A stretch of 55,406 nt of DNA, taken from Haplomitrium mnioides (taxonomy: Eukaryota > Marchantiophyta > Haplomitriopsida > Calobryales). Numbering within the stretch: the stretch's first letter is position 1; every line of letters begins with the position of its first letter. Below, one piece after another: positions 46,171 through 55,406 of this stretch. Both the position numbers and the translations under genes were made by a program. The stretch covers positions 41,350 through 96,755 of the forward strand of contig JBNGIS010008157.1 in the NCBI GenBank assembly GCA_049999725.1. The letters are read 5' to 3'. The notes under the pieces were generated by a model. It had not been told where the DNA came from, searched no databases, and saw only the letters and a program-made list of their open reading frames with translations.

Positions 46171-46749
46171 CCGACCAGAAGAAGAAGCAAAGGACCAATA
46201 ATCGAAAGCATGACCTATTGTAGTTCTGGAAATGACAAGGACAAAAATTTGACAGGGCAACGTTGAAAGTTTGAAGGGGATCAAAAGGGAGTCTCCTATA
46301 GTTCTTATATCAAGCAGAGGGAAAAGTTAAGCAAAAGGAGCCTCAATTCTTATTACGAGCACGTTCCGAAATGGCGATAACAGGTACCATTCTTACTCGG
46401 TGAGGGATTTGTTTTGCGGATGACGTAGCATCCGCGGAAGAGAGGAGGAGTCAGCGCGGGTAAATCACAAAATCCCGTCAAGGCGTCGGTCCGCCTACCC
46501 CTTTGCAGGGCGGCGTCGAATGGTGCAGTGGCGGATGACGTGGCGCTCGGAGGTGGTCCAAGGGGTCCTCTGGGTCAACCACGGAACTTTGTCAATGCAT
46601 CGGTCTGCCTACCCCTTTGCGGGGCGGCATCGGACGGCGCGGTTGCGGATGACATGGCGGGCGAGACATGTGGCAACCTGTGGGGTTCCGTGAGCGATGG
46701 CGGGGTTCCGCGAGGTTTCGAAGAGCAACGACGGGGTTTCGAAGGGTTG

Positions 46750-46935
46750 TGGATGACGTGGCGGCTTGCGAGGGTCCGCGAGCGACGGCGAGGTTCCAAA
46801 GAGAAACGGAAGGGTTTGGAGGGAGTTTGTGGATGACGTGGCGGCTTGCAAGGGTCCGCCAGCAACGGCGAGGTTCCAAAGAGAAACGACAAGGTTTCGA
46901 GGGAGTTTGCGGATGACGTAGCGGCTTGCGAGGGT
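46750..46935 (+). repeat. Tandem repeat of about 80 bp with TGACGTGGC boxes in LTR 4
   Basis: Units start GGATGACGTGGCGGCTTGCG at about 46751, 46832 and 46911 (last: GATGACGTAGCGG). Each continues with GGGTCCGCGAGCGACGGCG-like and GAGGTTCCAAAGAGAAACG. Confidence 0.85.
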
Positions 46936-47192
46936 CCGCGACCACTTGCGGAAGCGTGGCGGCTTGCAACGGTCCGCGGGCGATCGCGGGGACATGGCAG
47001 CAAGGAGAATCGATGATAATTGAGAAGCAGTCCGCAGGATGCGTTCGGTAACCCATCTACTGCGAATCCAATCCTCTCCAAATGAATTTCTTTGAATTTC
47101 TCTGCGAGAAAAACCTCTTTGACCAAACTTCGGATATGCACTCAACGAGATGCTTTGAATGAATCAAATCGGGATTGCTACAAGGTTGCTGA

Positions 47193-47292
47193 NNNNNNNN
47201 NNNNNNNNNNNNNNNNNNNNNNNNNNNNNNNNNNNNNNNNNNNNNNNNNNNNNNNNNNNNNNNNNNNNNNNNNNNNNNNNNNNNNNNNNNNN
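47193..47292. other. Assembly gap, 100 N
   Basis: The left flank ends TTGCTGA and the right flank begins TGCTGATG. The homologous stretch of solo LTR 2 (33421-33460) reads straight through with no extra sequence. The gap is probably zero or negative in length. Confidence 0.95.
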
Positions 47293-48866
47293 TGCTGATG
47301 CGTCCAGTGGCCAAGCGATCCTGATCGAAAATTTGCAAGAGAGGGCACTACGAATCGAAAGCAGGGTTCAGCCAAAGACTTCTCCGAAAATCTTCCTCCC
47401 CCGATCTTGAATGCTTCAAAGAGATGACCGTTAAATGCGGGTTGTCTGCCTGGTGTCAGCTTGTCAAGAAACAGTTGTTAACGAGAAAAACGGCCAAAGT
47501 CCAACAAAGAGGAGCGGGTCGATCTTAATCGAGAAATCGTTGGGGGGGAGGGGGGATGCACGCCTGCAGGGAGAGTATAGCTAGGATCGCTACGAATGGG
47601 AGGGGGTTGTTGTTTATGCAAAATTGAGTTGTGAGAGAAAACTCAAAGAGGAAGAAGCAGCGAGGGAGAGAGGAGAGAATTCCAGCCAAGATTCAAGTGA
47701 GAGAGTAGACTCGTGTAGGTGGATCAGCGGGAGTGGAGGTGGACTAGGGGGTGCTAAGAATCGTTGAGCGTGGAGCTCTAGAGTCTCAAGCAATCCAGGT
47801 GGACTCATCATTGCAGGTGGACCAACATTTGGAAGTGGATCACCACTGAAATTTGAAGGGAATTCTTTCGATCTCGAATTTGTGAGAGGCTGCCAAGGGG
47901 GGGATCTTAAGGTCATCTCAGCATCGTCTATGCAATAGCATCAATTCTAGGGCCGCTTTGAGGCATTTTTTGTCATAATTCTCAAGTGGAGTCGAGAGAG
48001 GAGTGGTTGTGTTAGTGCCCACGCACTACATAGAAGATCCATTCAAAGCTCAAGGTGGAGTGGGTGACCAGCAGTCGAGGGGACTATCTTCCAGAGGTGG
48101 AAGTTAAAGAAATCCTCTTCCAAGCCTGAGGAAGTAAATTCAGGGCTTCTCGCGAGGGAAGTTGAAAAACTATATGAATGAGAGTGGGTGGATGAAGGAT
48201 TGGAAGAGAACTAAAGTTGTTGATGGGAGTTGAAGGAGGATTAAGAGAAAAGATCGGTTCTTGAGAGGTGGAAAAGGATTGTATTGTTGGTAGGACAGTG
48301 TGGAAGTATCAGTGTCTTTATGTTTACGTGTGTTGTTAGATTTGTATTCTGTTTGTAGCTTTGTGAAGTTCAGCATTGTATTGTGACAATTGGATACTGG
48401 GACCCATTTCCCTTTGGTATACAAGTTGATTGGGTCCAGCTCTGGACTTCTGAATCATACTACCAAGTGATTTAGTAGCATTACAGCCTACTCGTGTGTG
48501 TCTTGAGGAAATGGATGTGAATGAGCAAGTGGGCTGCTGAAGCAATTGTGGTCAAGTGGTCAGGCAGTAAGGCAACCACGAATCACTCAGGACTCCCCAA
48601 GAGACCATTGCAGCCAAGAGTCAGATGCCTTGTCCTATCTGCCCCTGTCTTCCAAGTGGCACCTTTCAAGGTTAAGGCCTGAAGTAGGGGTGTGGGTGTG
48701 CTTGGGTGTTGTGCAGTCATTCCTAAACTGGTATGCAGAAGTTGGGGTCCATTCGGTGCAAAGCCCCTCCCATAAAAGGTCCCGAAACACTAGTCAGCCC
48801 TTAAGTGGGGGTAACTCTGTCGAAAAAGAGTTAAGGCTCTGACCACGGGACTGACATACATTTTTT

Positions 48867-48884
48867 TGGCGATCACGGCGGGAC
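48867..48884 (+). promoter_or_regulatory. Candidate primer-binding site of LTR element 4
   Basis: TGGCGATCACGGCGGGAC after a T run, 10 bases past the LTR end. Same layout as LTR element 1; the tRNA is not identified. Confidence 0.4.
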
Positions 48885-49103
48885 AAAAGAATTTTGGAAA
48901 AGTAACCTTGCAGTTATTTGTGGAGTGAAACAATGGAGTAAGGGAAAAGAGTCTGGAATTCTGGGAGCAGCCTAGCACCAGAAGTGGAAGAAGACCAACC
49001 AAGGAGGTTGTCCGGGTTGGATAAAGGAGGGATCTCACTCAGAAGTAGAAGGAACTTGGAAAGAGCGGCCAGAGCATCTTGTTCCACACTACCCATCACC
49101 CCA

Positions 49104-49938
49104 ATGGCCAATATGAGGCATGTGACACAGAGATCACGATTCAGATACAAGATGTTCTAGGGATCTACCAAGGAGGATCCAGACGAGTGGTTGGATGAAT
49201 TCGAGAGCATGGCCTATGCGAATGGAGAGAACCTCATTAAGGAGGCCATTCTTCCTGGGGTGTTAAAAGGGGAGGCTGGCCCTTGGTACCAAACACTACT
49301 AGAGGCCACCAAGCAAAATTGGGACACTTTTAAGGCGGCCTTCCTGGAGGAGTTTAGAAGGGGAGTTTGAGGCCTTGATCAAGATAGGCCAAATGGAGAT
49401 GAAGAAGCATGAATCTGTAAGGAAGTTTCTTCAAAGGTTCAAGAGGATGGCCAAGAAGATTAACCCCCCTACATCGAATGGGATGCTTACCTCCTGGTTT
49501 ATTTCGGCCATGCTCAAGAATCTAGGGGCCTGGGTGAGGAGGTCCAAACCCACATGCCTGGAGCAAGCAGTGGAGGAAGCCCAATCTTACATCAAGGCTG
49601 AGGTGGCAAGCTCCAAGAGAAAGTCAAAGAGAAGAAATGATTTTGACAGTTCTTCAGAGAGTTCTAGTCAGGGAGATAGCTCTAATGATAGCTCCTCTTT
49701 AGAGTGTGAATCAAAGAGCGAGAGCAGTCCCGAGAGCTCAAAAGATGAAAGGTCCCATAGGAGGCGGAAGAAAAAAGGGAGCAAAAAGAAAAAAGAGGCC
49801 AAAGAGAAGAGGGCCAAGAAACATGATCGGCACAAGGAGGGCAAGGAGAAAAAAGCCCACCGGTCTCATGATAGAGGAGCTGGTAGGGAGACCAGCAAGA
49901 GGAGGGGCTTGGATGGGAAGCCAAAGATTAGAGTTTGC
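49104..49938 (+). pseudogene. gag of LTR element 4
   Basis: Starts at ATG 49104 (MANMRHVTQRSRFRYKMF). It has a stop after residue 18, then the capsid segment DPDEWLDEFESMAYANGE, EAILPGVLKGEAGPWYQTLL and TFKAAFLEEFRRG. A one-base loss near 49360 shifts the frame; the open part then runs from 49375 with IKIGQMEMKKHESVRKFLQ, EQAVEEAQSYIKAEV and a serine- and lysine-rich tail (SSSESSSQGDSSNDSSS, KKKGSKKKKEAKEKRAKK). No zinc knuckle is present. The tail runs straight into reverse-transcriptase sequence at 49939, showing an internal deletion of the gag end, protease and the first part of reverse transcriptase. Particle-forming role by family. Confidence 0.7.
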
Positions 49939-52272
49939 TAAGACTATCGCAAGCTGAATGCGGCAACCAAGAAGGACCACTACCCCCTGCCTTTTACTAA
50001 TGGTGTGCTGGACTTAATGGCAGGCCAAGAAGTTTACAATTTCATGGATGGTTACTCCGATTACAACTAGGTGTGGATAAGGGAGGAGCACCAACTAAAA
50101 ACTTCCTTCACAATGGAGTGGGGAGTGTTCGCCTTTCGACGAATGCCATTTGGTCTCTACAATGCCCTATGTACATTCCAGATGCTAATGATGAACATGT
50201 TCCGAGACTATCTCAAGAAGTTCTTCGAAATCTTCATAAACAACTTTGTGGTATACGACTAGGTCAAGGATCATGAGGAGCATGTGCGGCTCACATTTCA
50301 GCGATGCAGAGAAACAAGAATGTGGCTGTACCTTGGAAAATGTTTCTTTGTAGTGAGAGAAGGGATTCTACTAGGGCATAGGGTCTCCAACCAAGGAATT
50401 TCCGTTGACCAAGAGACTGTGGCAGTATGGCTGGGGGTGGCGTTTCCAACGTGCCTGGTAGAGGTGCAGGGATTCCTGGGTTGTTGGGCTATTACAAGAG
50501 GTTTATCCCAAAGTTTTCCCTAGTAGCCTACCACCTAACAGAGATGGTGAAGAGGGGCAATGATTTTGAGCCAACAGAGCCCAGGAGATCTAGCTTTAAT
50601 GAGATCAAGAGGCGATTGGCCAACGCACATATCTTGGCGCCCCCAAACTGGACCAAGGAGTTCCACGTGATGGTGGATGTTTCGGGCTTATGTGTGGAGG
50701 CCCATCGACCGTGAGGCCCTAGGGATAATCTACTCCCTGAAGAAGTTCTGGCACTACCTGCTACATTACAAGGTGGTGTTTCACACATATTATGATGCCC
50801 TCAAATACATGGTCAACAAGCTAGACCTGACGGGGAGAGTGGCGAGGTGGATGTTGTTGCTCCAAGAGTTTGACTTAGAGGTGCGAATCAAGCCAGGAAA
50901 GAGACACCAAAATGCCGACTTCTTCTCAAGGATTGAGGGTAGCCGAGTGCAAAAAGAGTGGGGGACACCTTCCCTGACAAAGACCTGTTCCATGTCCGGG
51001 AGGGTTAGACCCACAGAATATGGAGACATCATTGAGTTCCTCTTAACGGTGAAGATTCCTCCAGGGCACAACCCAGAGCAAGCACTAGTGTTTCTCAGAA
51101 AGGTGAAGCCCTTTCTCATGATCAAGGGAATGTTGCATAGGGAGGGCATGGACGGGCAGATACGCAGGTGTCTGGAGAAAGACCAGTCCATGGTGGTGAT
51201 GCAGGCAATGAACAAGGAAGAGGCCGATGATCATTTTGCGGCAGAAACCACCATCTAGAAGATTGTGGATGCTAAGTATTGGTGGCCCACCCTGAATAGG
51301 GATGTGCACTTCTTTGTGAAGAGGTGTGACGCCTGTCAACAGACCGGGAAACCAACGGTAGCGTGCCACCATCCTCTAGTTCTGATCATCCCTCTGGCCC
51401 CATTTGAGAAGTGGGGAATTGATTTCATCGGGCCCATCACTCCGTCCATGAGGCGTGGGAACCGATACATTCTGATTTTGACTGACTACGCTACTAAGTG
51501 GGTGGAGACAAGGGCAACTAGGAAAGATAACGCGCCGACGGTGGCTTGGGTCCTCTACGAACAGATCTTCACCCGATTCGGGGCCTCGCTGGAATTGGTA
51601 AGTGACCAAGGTACATATTTTGTTAATTAGGTCATTTGTGAGCTCATAGGGAAGTACTTGGTCAAGCACCAAAAAACCACAGCCTACCACCGTAAGGCTA
51701 ATGGGTTAACAGAGAAGGCCAACGGAATTATGGGCAAGATCTTGAACAAAACAGTGGCGACCAACAAGGTGGACTGGGACCTGAAGCTGCAAACTCCCAC
51801 CCACGCCTATAACTTGGCCTACAAGACCACCACGGGCCACTGCCTTTACTTCCTAGTTTTTGGACAGCACTTGCTGGTCCCAGTGGAGTTTGAAGTTCCC
51901 ACACCTCGGGTGACAGTTGAGGAGAGAATGGCAGAGGGCTTGAGCCGAACGGAAAGGGTGCACTAGTTGGAGGCCTTAGAAGAGATCCGGGTAGGGGCAC
52001 ACAAGAGGTCGGAACATTAGCAGTAGCTGACCAAGAGGCAGCATGATAAGAAGCTGAGACCAGTCGACTTCAAAGGAGGGGATCTAGTGCTGCTCTACGA
52101 CAACAGGTTTATGCACTTCCCCGGGAAGCTGCATACTCGGTGGATGGGGCCCTACCTGATGAGAGTGCTTCACGACAATGGGTCAGTGGAGTTGAGTACG
52201 GTGACAGGGACACACCTTCCCAACCGGGTCCACTACGACCGGCTCAAGCGGTATTACCACCAAGAGGACTAA
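49939..52272 (+). pseudogene. pol remnants of LTR element 4 (reverse transcriptase, RNase H, integrase)
   Basis: Reverse transcriptase: DYRKLNAATKKDHYPLPF, FMDGYSDYN, FAFRRMPFGLYNA, then FINNF where the catalytic YxDD-type FxDDF should be: both aspartates are replaced. RNase H: FHVMVDVSG then DREALGIIYSLKKFWHYLL, with ~40 residues between them missing. Integrase: DDHFAAETT...CDACQQTG zinc site, catalytic D in KWGIDFIGPI, D in LVSDQGTYF, E in GLTEKANG, then KRQHDKKLRPVDFKGGDLVLL and GPYLMRVLHDNGSVELS. Stops at 49939, 50068, 50262, 51256, 51628, 51964 and frame changes near 50470 and 50690 make it inactive. Integrase is the best preserved part. Confidence 0.85.
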
Positions 52273-52499
52273 GGTGGAGGGTGCTACCGTGTACAGTAGG
52301 CGTGGAGATTTTTTGTACATCTGTATGTTTAGCGTTGCGTAGTCAGTTGTGTTCGTTCGTGTTAGTGTGTTGTGTGAGTGGTGCGTGGGCGGTGACTAGG
52401 TCAACTAAGGGCATCCAACAAGGAAGATCAGAGCGGTGGCCACAGAGGAGGCTAAGGAGGTCAAAAGGAGGAAGGTGTTTGCAGGGTTGCTGCACAATT
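52273..52499 (+). other. 3' leader between pol and purine tract of LTR element 4
   Basis: Non-coding, GT-rich; no env-like frame. Confidence 0.5.
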
Positions 52500-52513
52500 A
52501 AAAGGGGAGTTAA
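52500..52513 (+). promoter_or_regulatory. Candidate polypurine tract of LTR element 4
   Basis: AAAAGGGGAGTTAA directly before TGTCGGCTGG, the 3' LTR start. Confidence 0.5.
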
Positions 52514-52616
52514 TGTCGGCTGGTGTGTTTGCGTTTTTTCTTTTTTTTGTGATTATTGAGCTTCTAGCCTTGTAAATTCTTTCAATTTGCATTAATCATT
52601 TGTATCCCTTTGTATT
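52514..52616 (+). repeat. Truncated 3' LTR of element 4
   Basis: Matches 44406-44512 up to CCCTTTGTATT, where copy G begins. Confidence 0.85.
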
Positions 52617-53560
52617 CTAAATAGCCGCTACTTTGAACTAGGAACAGGCTACTCAGAACAAGAACGTTTTTGTTTTTTTGGAAAATTTGTGATTTTTCAT
52701 ATCAAAAAACATAAAAAACGAGGTTAATTTTTAAAAACAAAAAGTACATGAGTTTTTCGGGTTTGTTTTTTGGTTGTTTCAGCAAGCATAATAGAGCGAA
52801 AGTCAATTTTGTTATGCAAAATCAATCAATATTACTAGATTTTGCGAAAACATTGGAAAACTCGAATTTGCTTAAAATCATAAAAATTACGGTAAGTTTT
52901 CATCAAAAAATTGCATTTATCATTGATTACAATTCTAAGCCTAAAAGTTTAAATACACATCACAAGAAACTATTTTAAAATATGTTTGATTGCACAAACT
53001 TAAGGCTTGCGTAGACAAAGTGTTCTTTTGAACTTTTTTGTTGGAAAAATATTACAAAACACAAAGAAAAAGCCTAAGAGGACTAGAAGTTAAGGGAATG
53101 AGTTTGCAATGGTAAACACAAAAACAAACAAAAAGAAACATTGCATCGATTTAGGAGCTTTAATTAAAACGTCAAGAAGAAAGGAAGCTTTCAAATTAAG
53201 TTGAAAATCCATGCATTCAAAAGTGAATATATGCTTTCAAAAAGGTTCCAACAATTAAAAATATTTCATAGTTCAACGAAGCATTTATAGAAACGTATCA
53301 TAGTTCTGAATAAAAAAGGTAATAGCTTAGGAGATTGGATTAAGATGGTAAACAAGAAACGCGTTCAAGTTTTAGACTTGATTCAACCAAACAAAGGTCT
53401 CAAGATCTACAAAAGAGTCTAGAANNNNNNNNNNNNNNNNNNNNNNNNNNNNNNNNNNNNNNNNNNNNNNNNNNNNNNNNNNNNNNNNNNNNNNNNNNNN
53501 NNNNNNNNNNNNNNNNNNNNNNNNAGCGGTTGTCTTTGTATGAAGAAGCTTAAGGGTTAT
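52617..53560 (+). mobile_element. Copy G: R end and subterminal zone
   Basis: CTAAATAG then CCGCTACTTTGAACTAGGAAC (52625-52645). The zone is the inverse of 28266-29149 in copy B and is related to 1861-2440 and 41856-42380. Inserted in the 3' LTR of element 4, so it is the youngest insertion in this nest. Copy G continues to the window end and beyond. Confidence 0.7.
53425..53524. other. Assembly gap, 100 N
   Basis: In the inverted homologous zone of copy B (28330-28370) only about 30 bp separate the two flanks, so the true gap is probably about 20-35 bp. Confidence 0.95.
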
Positions 53561-53569
53561 GCATGAGAA

Positions 53570-53960
53570 GTGGAACTTTTGGAAGACGTGGACTTCCGAC
53601 TCAATGTCTATGCATGCATAGGAATCCAAGCTCAACATGTGAACACTCCACTCCAAATTTTAGGCGCACTAAAGAATCTAAGCTCAACAAGTGAACACTC
53701 CACCCTAAAGTCTATGCGCGCATAGGAATCCGAACTCACCAACTAAACACTCCACCCGAAAGTCTAGGCACGCCCAGGAATCCAAACTCACCATCTGAAC
53801 ACTCCACCCCAAAGTCTATGCATGCATAGGAATCCGAACTCACAAGCACAACATTCTTAAAGAAAGATTGAGAAGAAGCTAGTATTTAGGTTCGGTAGAA
53901 GAGTTTTTGTACGTTGTACGTTTCGCTTGCAAATCAAAGTCTATGCGCACATAGGGTTCA
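53570..53960. repeat. R-subterminal palindrome array of copy G
   Basis: Six to seven monomers, period 51-55 bp: GTCTATGCGCGCATAGGAAT then CCGAACTCACCAACTAAACA. Perfect TATGCGCGCATA at 53713-53724 and TATGCATGCATA near 53606 and 53817. Confidence 0.9.
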
Positions 53961-54438
53961 CACTTGTACAACCAAGGATACAGACTATAGATGTTCCATT
54001 TTTGCAACAAACTCTACGTATGCAAAAGAATTCGACTTTTAATTCAGAATCTAAAAGTAAAAAATGGGTACAAAGCTCTTCTTTTGAGTCAAACAACACT
54101 AAAGATTTAAATTTTTACAACAAAGTCTTCAAAAGAAAAACAATTTAGTCAACTTGGATAGATGCTTCAGCAAGATAATAACCTTAAAAGTAAAAAGCAA
54201 AATACTTATATTCTGGAGATGAAAATATTTGTACGAAACAAATAAAAATATTAACTATGAATTAAAGTTCATTTACAAAGAACAACATTCAACTTGGAAT
54301 AACATATGGTCACAAAGTCAAGTTTGCCAAAAATCCAACAAGTTACTAAAAATGATTTTCAAATACTTTTGGAAATGATCCTATTAAATTATACAAGATT
54401 TGCAAATACAAAACATAGAACAAAATTCTTGAAGGACT
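53961..54438. other. Spacer between array and gene in copy G
   Basis: The first ~200 bp are the inverse of 27790-27990 in copy B (GCAACAAACTCTAC..., CAGAATCTAAAAGTAAAAA). No gene signal. Confidence 0.5.
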
Positions 54439-55406
54439 TTAGTCACTTGTCTCGATTTCTTTGGATTCAGCTTCAGAAGATTCATCAAGGTTTGCTGCAT
54501 CTATCTCAGTGCTAATGACACTATTTGAATCTCTTTGAAACATTTCAGGATTGAGGGCTTTTTGTCTTTCGTACTCAAACAGATTTGCTTTAATGGTAGC
54601 TAGAGTGGCTTTCCTCAATTGGTTTTTCTAGGTGAGCAGAAAATCAAATGACAGAATCGTGATTTGTGTCAAATCAAGTATATTAATATGTAACTTGGAT
54701 TTGCGTTTCCCTTTTGTTGCTGCTATTTTTTTGGGGAAGTACTGACCAGAAAATGCATCTTCAGCCAAACAAGCAAACCATTGAACTCGTATTCGTTTCA
54801 GATTTGGCAGATCTTCCTCATCAAATGAGAAAACTTTGAAAACTTTGGCAACCTAAAAGGGTCTGCTCTTTGGATCTACAAACGCAACAACACAAATAAA
54901 CATTCTCGCTTTCAAATCATGTAGATTGCCAAATTTATACCCGTATCGAGTACTATGCAAAAGAGTCCCTTCTCGCGGCTTAGGTGCTCCATCATAGATT
55001 GTTCAACGTGTAGAAAGTATTTGTTATACCGGAGCATCTTCTTTTGTTTGTGGAGCAGGAAGCTAAAAATCTAGATAAATAGTTTGAAAATCATTACAAG
55101 TATCTGACTATTGTGAAGGTGGAAAGGTAAATTGTGCTTTGAGTCGTCGTTTTTTTTTTTGCAAGGATGTAAGCCGCAATCTCATGTTGGGCAAGAAAAA
55201 AGTCATTCCACCATTGAATATCAGAATCTATAAAGAACTTGTAGCAGTTCTAACTTATGTTGTCTCTTATTGAAATTACCATTTTCTCGGCATCCACTTC
55301 TCTTTCTTCCTTTTGAGATCGTTTGATTTTAGAATATGCCTTGAGAGGAATCAACATTGAACTCAAAATTTCTCTGTCCACTTCAAGTAGGCACTTGAGT
55401 TGACAA
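54439..55406 (-). pseudogene. Copy G: C-terminal part of the DUF7869-type gene
   Basis: Leftward, cut by the window edge. From the right: CQLKCLLEVDREILSSMLIP, LKAYSKIKRSQKEEREVDAE, IQWWNDFFLAQHEIAAYILA, a variable stretch, YGYKFGNLHDLKARMFICV, DPKSRPF, FSFDEEDLPNLKRIRVQWF, EDAFSGQYFPKKIAATKGKR, ILDLTQITILSFDFLLT and an acidic end ESSEAESKEIETSD at a TAA (54439-54441). The first phrases match the end of the gene in copy B, which joins the core and this C-terminal domain in one protein. At least four in-frame stops. The C-terminal module resembles the tail that accompanies DUF7869 cores in other plant elements, as I recall; its role is unknown. Confidence 0.65.

Larger units (their letters stand above)
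44406..48856 (+). repeat. 5' LTR of element 4 (about 4.45 kb)
   Basis: Starts TGTCGGCCGTGTGTG, ends GGGACTGACA. The first ~100 bp match 52514-52616. It contains GATCNATCGACxATxxGGCCAGA short repeats (45700-46170), GCCTACCCCTTTGC-GGGGCGGC blocks (near 46493 and 46607) and repeated TGACGTGGC boxes (46430-46920). Confidence 0.85.
44406..52616 (+). mobile_element. LTR element 4: defective Ty3/gypsy retrotransposon
   Basis: 5' LTR 44406-48856, primer site ~48867, gag 49104-49938, pol remnants 49939-52272, purine tract ~52500-52513, and a 3' LTR of which only the first 103 bp remain before copy G. Domain order reverse transcriptase, RNase H, integrase places it in Ty3/gypsy. The integrase tail ends without a chromodomain and phrases such as DYRKLNAATKKDHYPLPF resemble the Tat/Athila-like side of the family. 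Protease is absent. Confidence 0.85.

Noticed and set aside
46575-47145. Arginine/proline-rich frames of 154-188 codons on the minus strand
   Set aside because: Antisense reading of the ~80-bp LTR repeat; the repeat explains the repeated peptide pattern.
1-55406. tRNA, rRNA, snRNA or organelle-derived genes
   Set aside because: No cloverleaf with a B box, rRNA motif or organelle coding sequence was recognised on either strand by eye.

Overview
The window is eukaryotic, most likely plant, nuclear DNA made almost wholly of nested transposable elements. Evidence: intron-like gaps with GT...AG signals, plant-type Ty3/gypsy retroelements with very long LTRs, heavy CpG-to-TpG/CpA decay, simple repeats and three assembly gaps. 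I see no host gene, rRNA, tRNA or organelle gene. The family types (a gag zinc knuckle of the CIWCDS type, a VGHTHDQIDQ transposase-like protein) make me favour a large-genome non-flowering land plant such as a fern, lycophyte, bryophyte or gymnosperm. That is an inference with low confidence.

The backbone is a repeated two-gene DNA element that I do not recognise as a described transposon. Copy B (12117-29149) is the most complete. It has a ~20-bp terminal inverted repeat (CCACTACTTTGAACCA...) at each end. A leftward gene encodes a protein with beta-class DNA amino-methyltransferase motifs (DPPY-like DIPHGYN, then FxGSGT-like NLCFGSGT). A rightward gene encodes a protein with the signature VGHTHDQIDQMLSRF (the family I know as DUF7869). 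The genes diverge from the middle, so both 3' ends point at the termini. Introns and subterminal zones carry tandem arrays whose monomers differ in length and flanks but share one dyad core, (C/T)ATGCGCGCAT(G/A), at best AGTCCATGCGCGCATGGACT. All gene copies seen carry stops or deletions.

Layout by nesting. 1-1860: methyltransferase half of copy H. 1861-~3690: rearranged inverted copy I. ~3700-7029: AT-rich DNA with an unidentified coding relic (4303-4639) and a broken retroelement gag (5907-6965). 7030 onward: copy A, interrupted by copy B (12117-29149), a 5.6-kb solo LTR (29527-35115, target duplication AAATT), a 3.8-kb solo LTR (36850-40686, target duplication GTGAC) and copy F (from 41856). 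B is itself interrupted by a gag-only LTR element (16227-24382). F is interrupted by a defective gypsy element with gag and pol remnants (44406-52616), whose 3' LTR is cut by copy G (~52617 to the window end).

Working together (inference): the VGHTHDQIDQ protein is the likely mobility enzyme. The methyltransferase may mark element DNA, and the palindrome arrays are candidate binding or methylation sites for one of the two proteins. The long LTRs belong to one superfamily and carry repeated TGACGTGGC boxes and several classes of short internal repeats.
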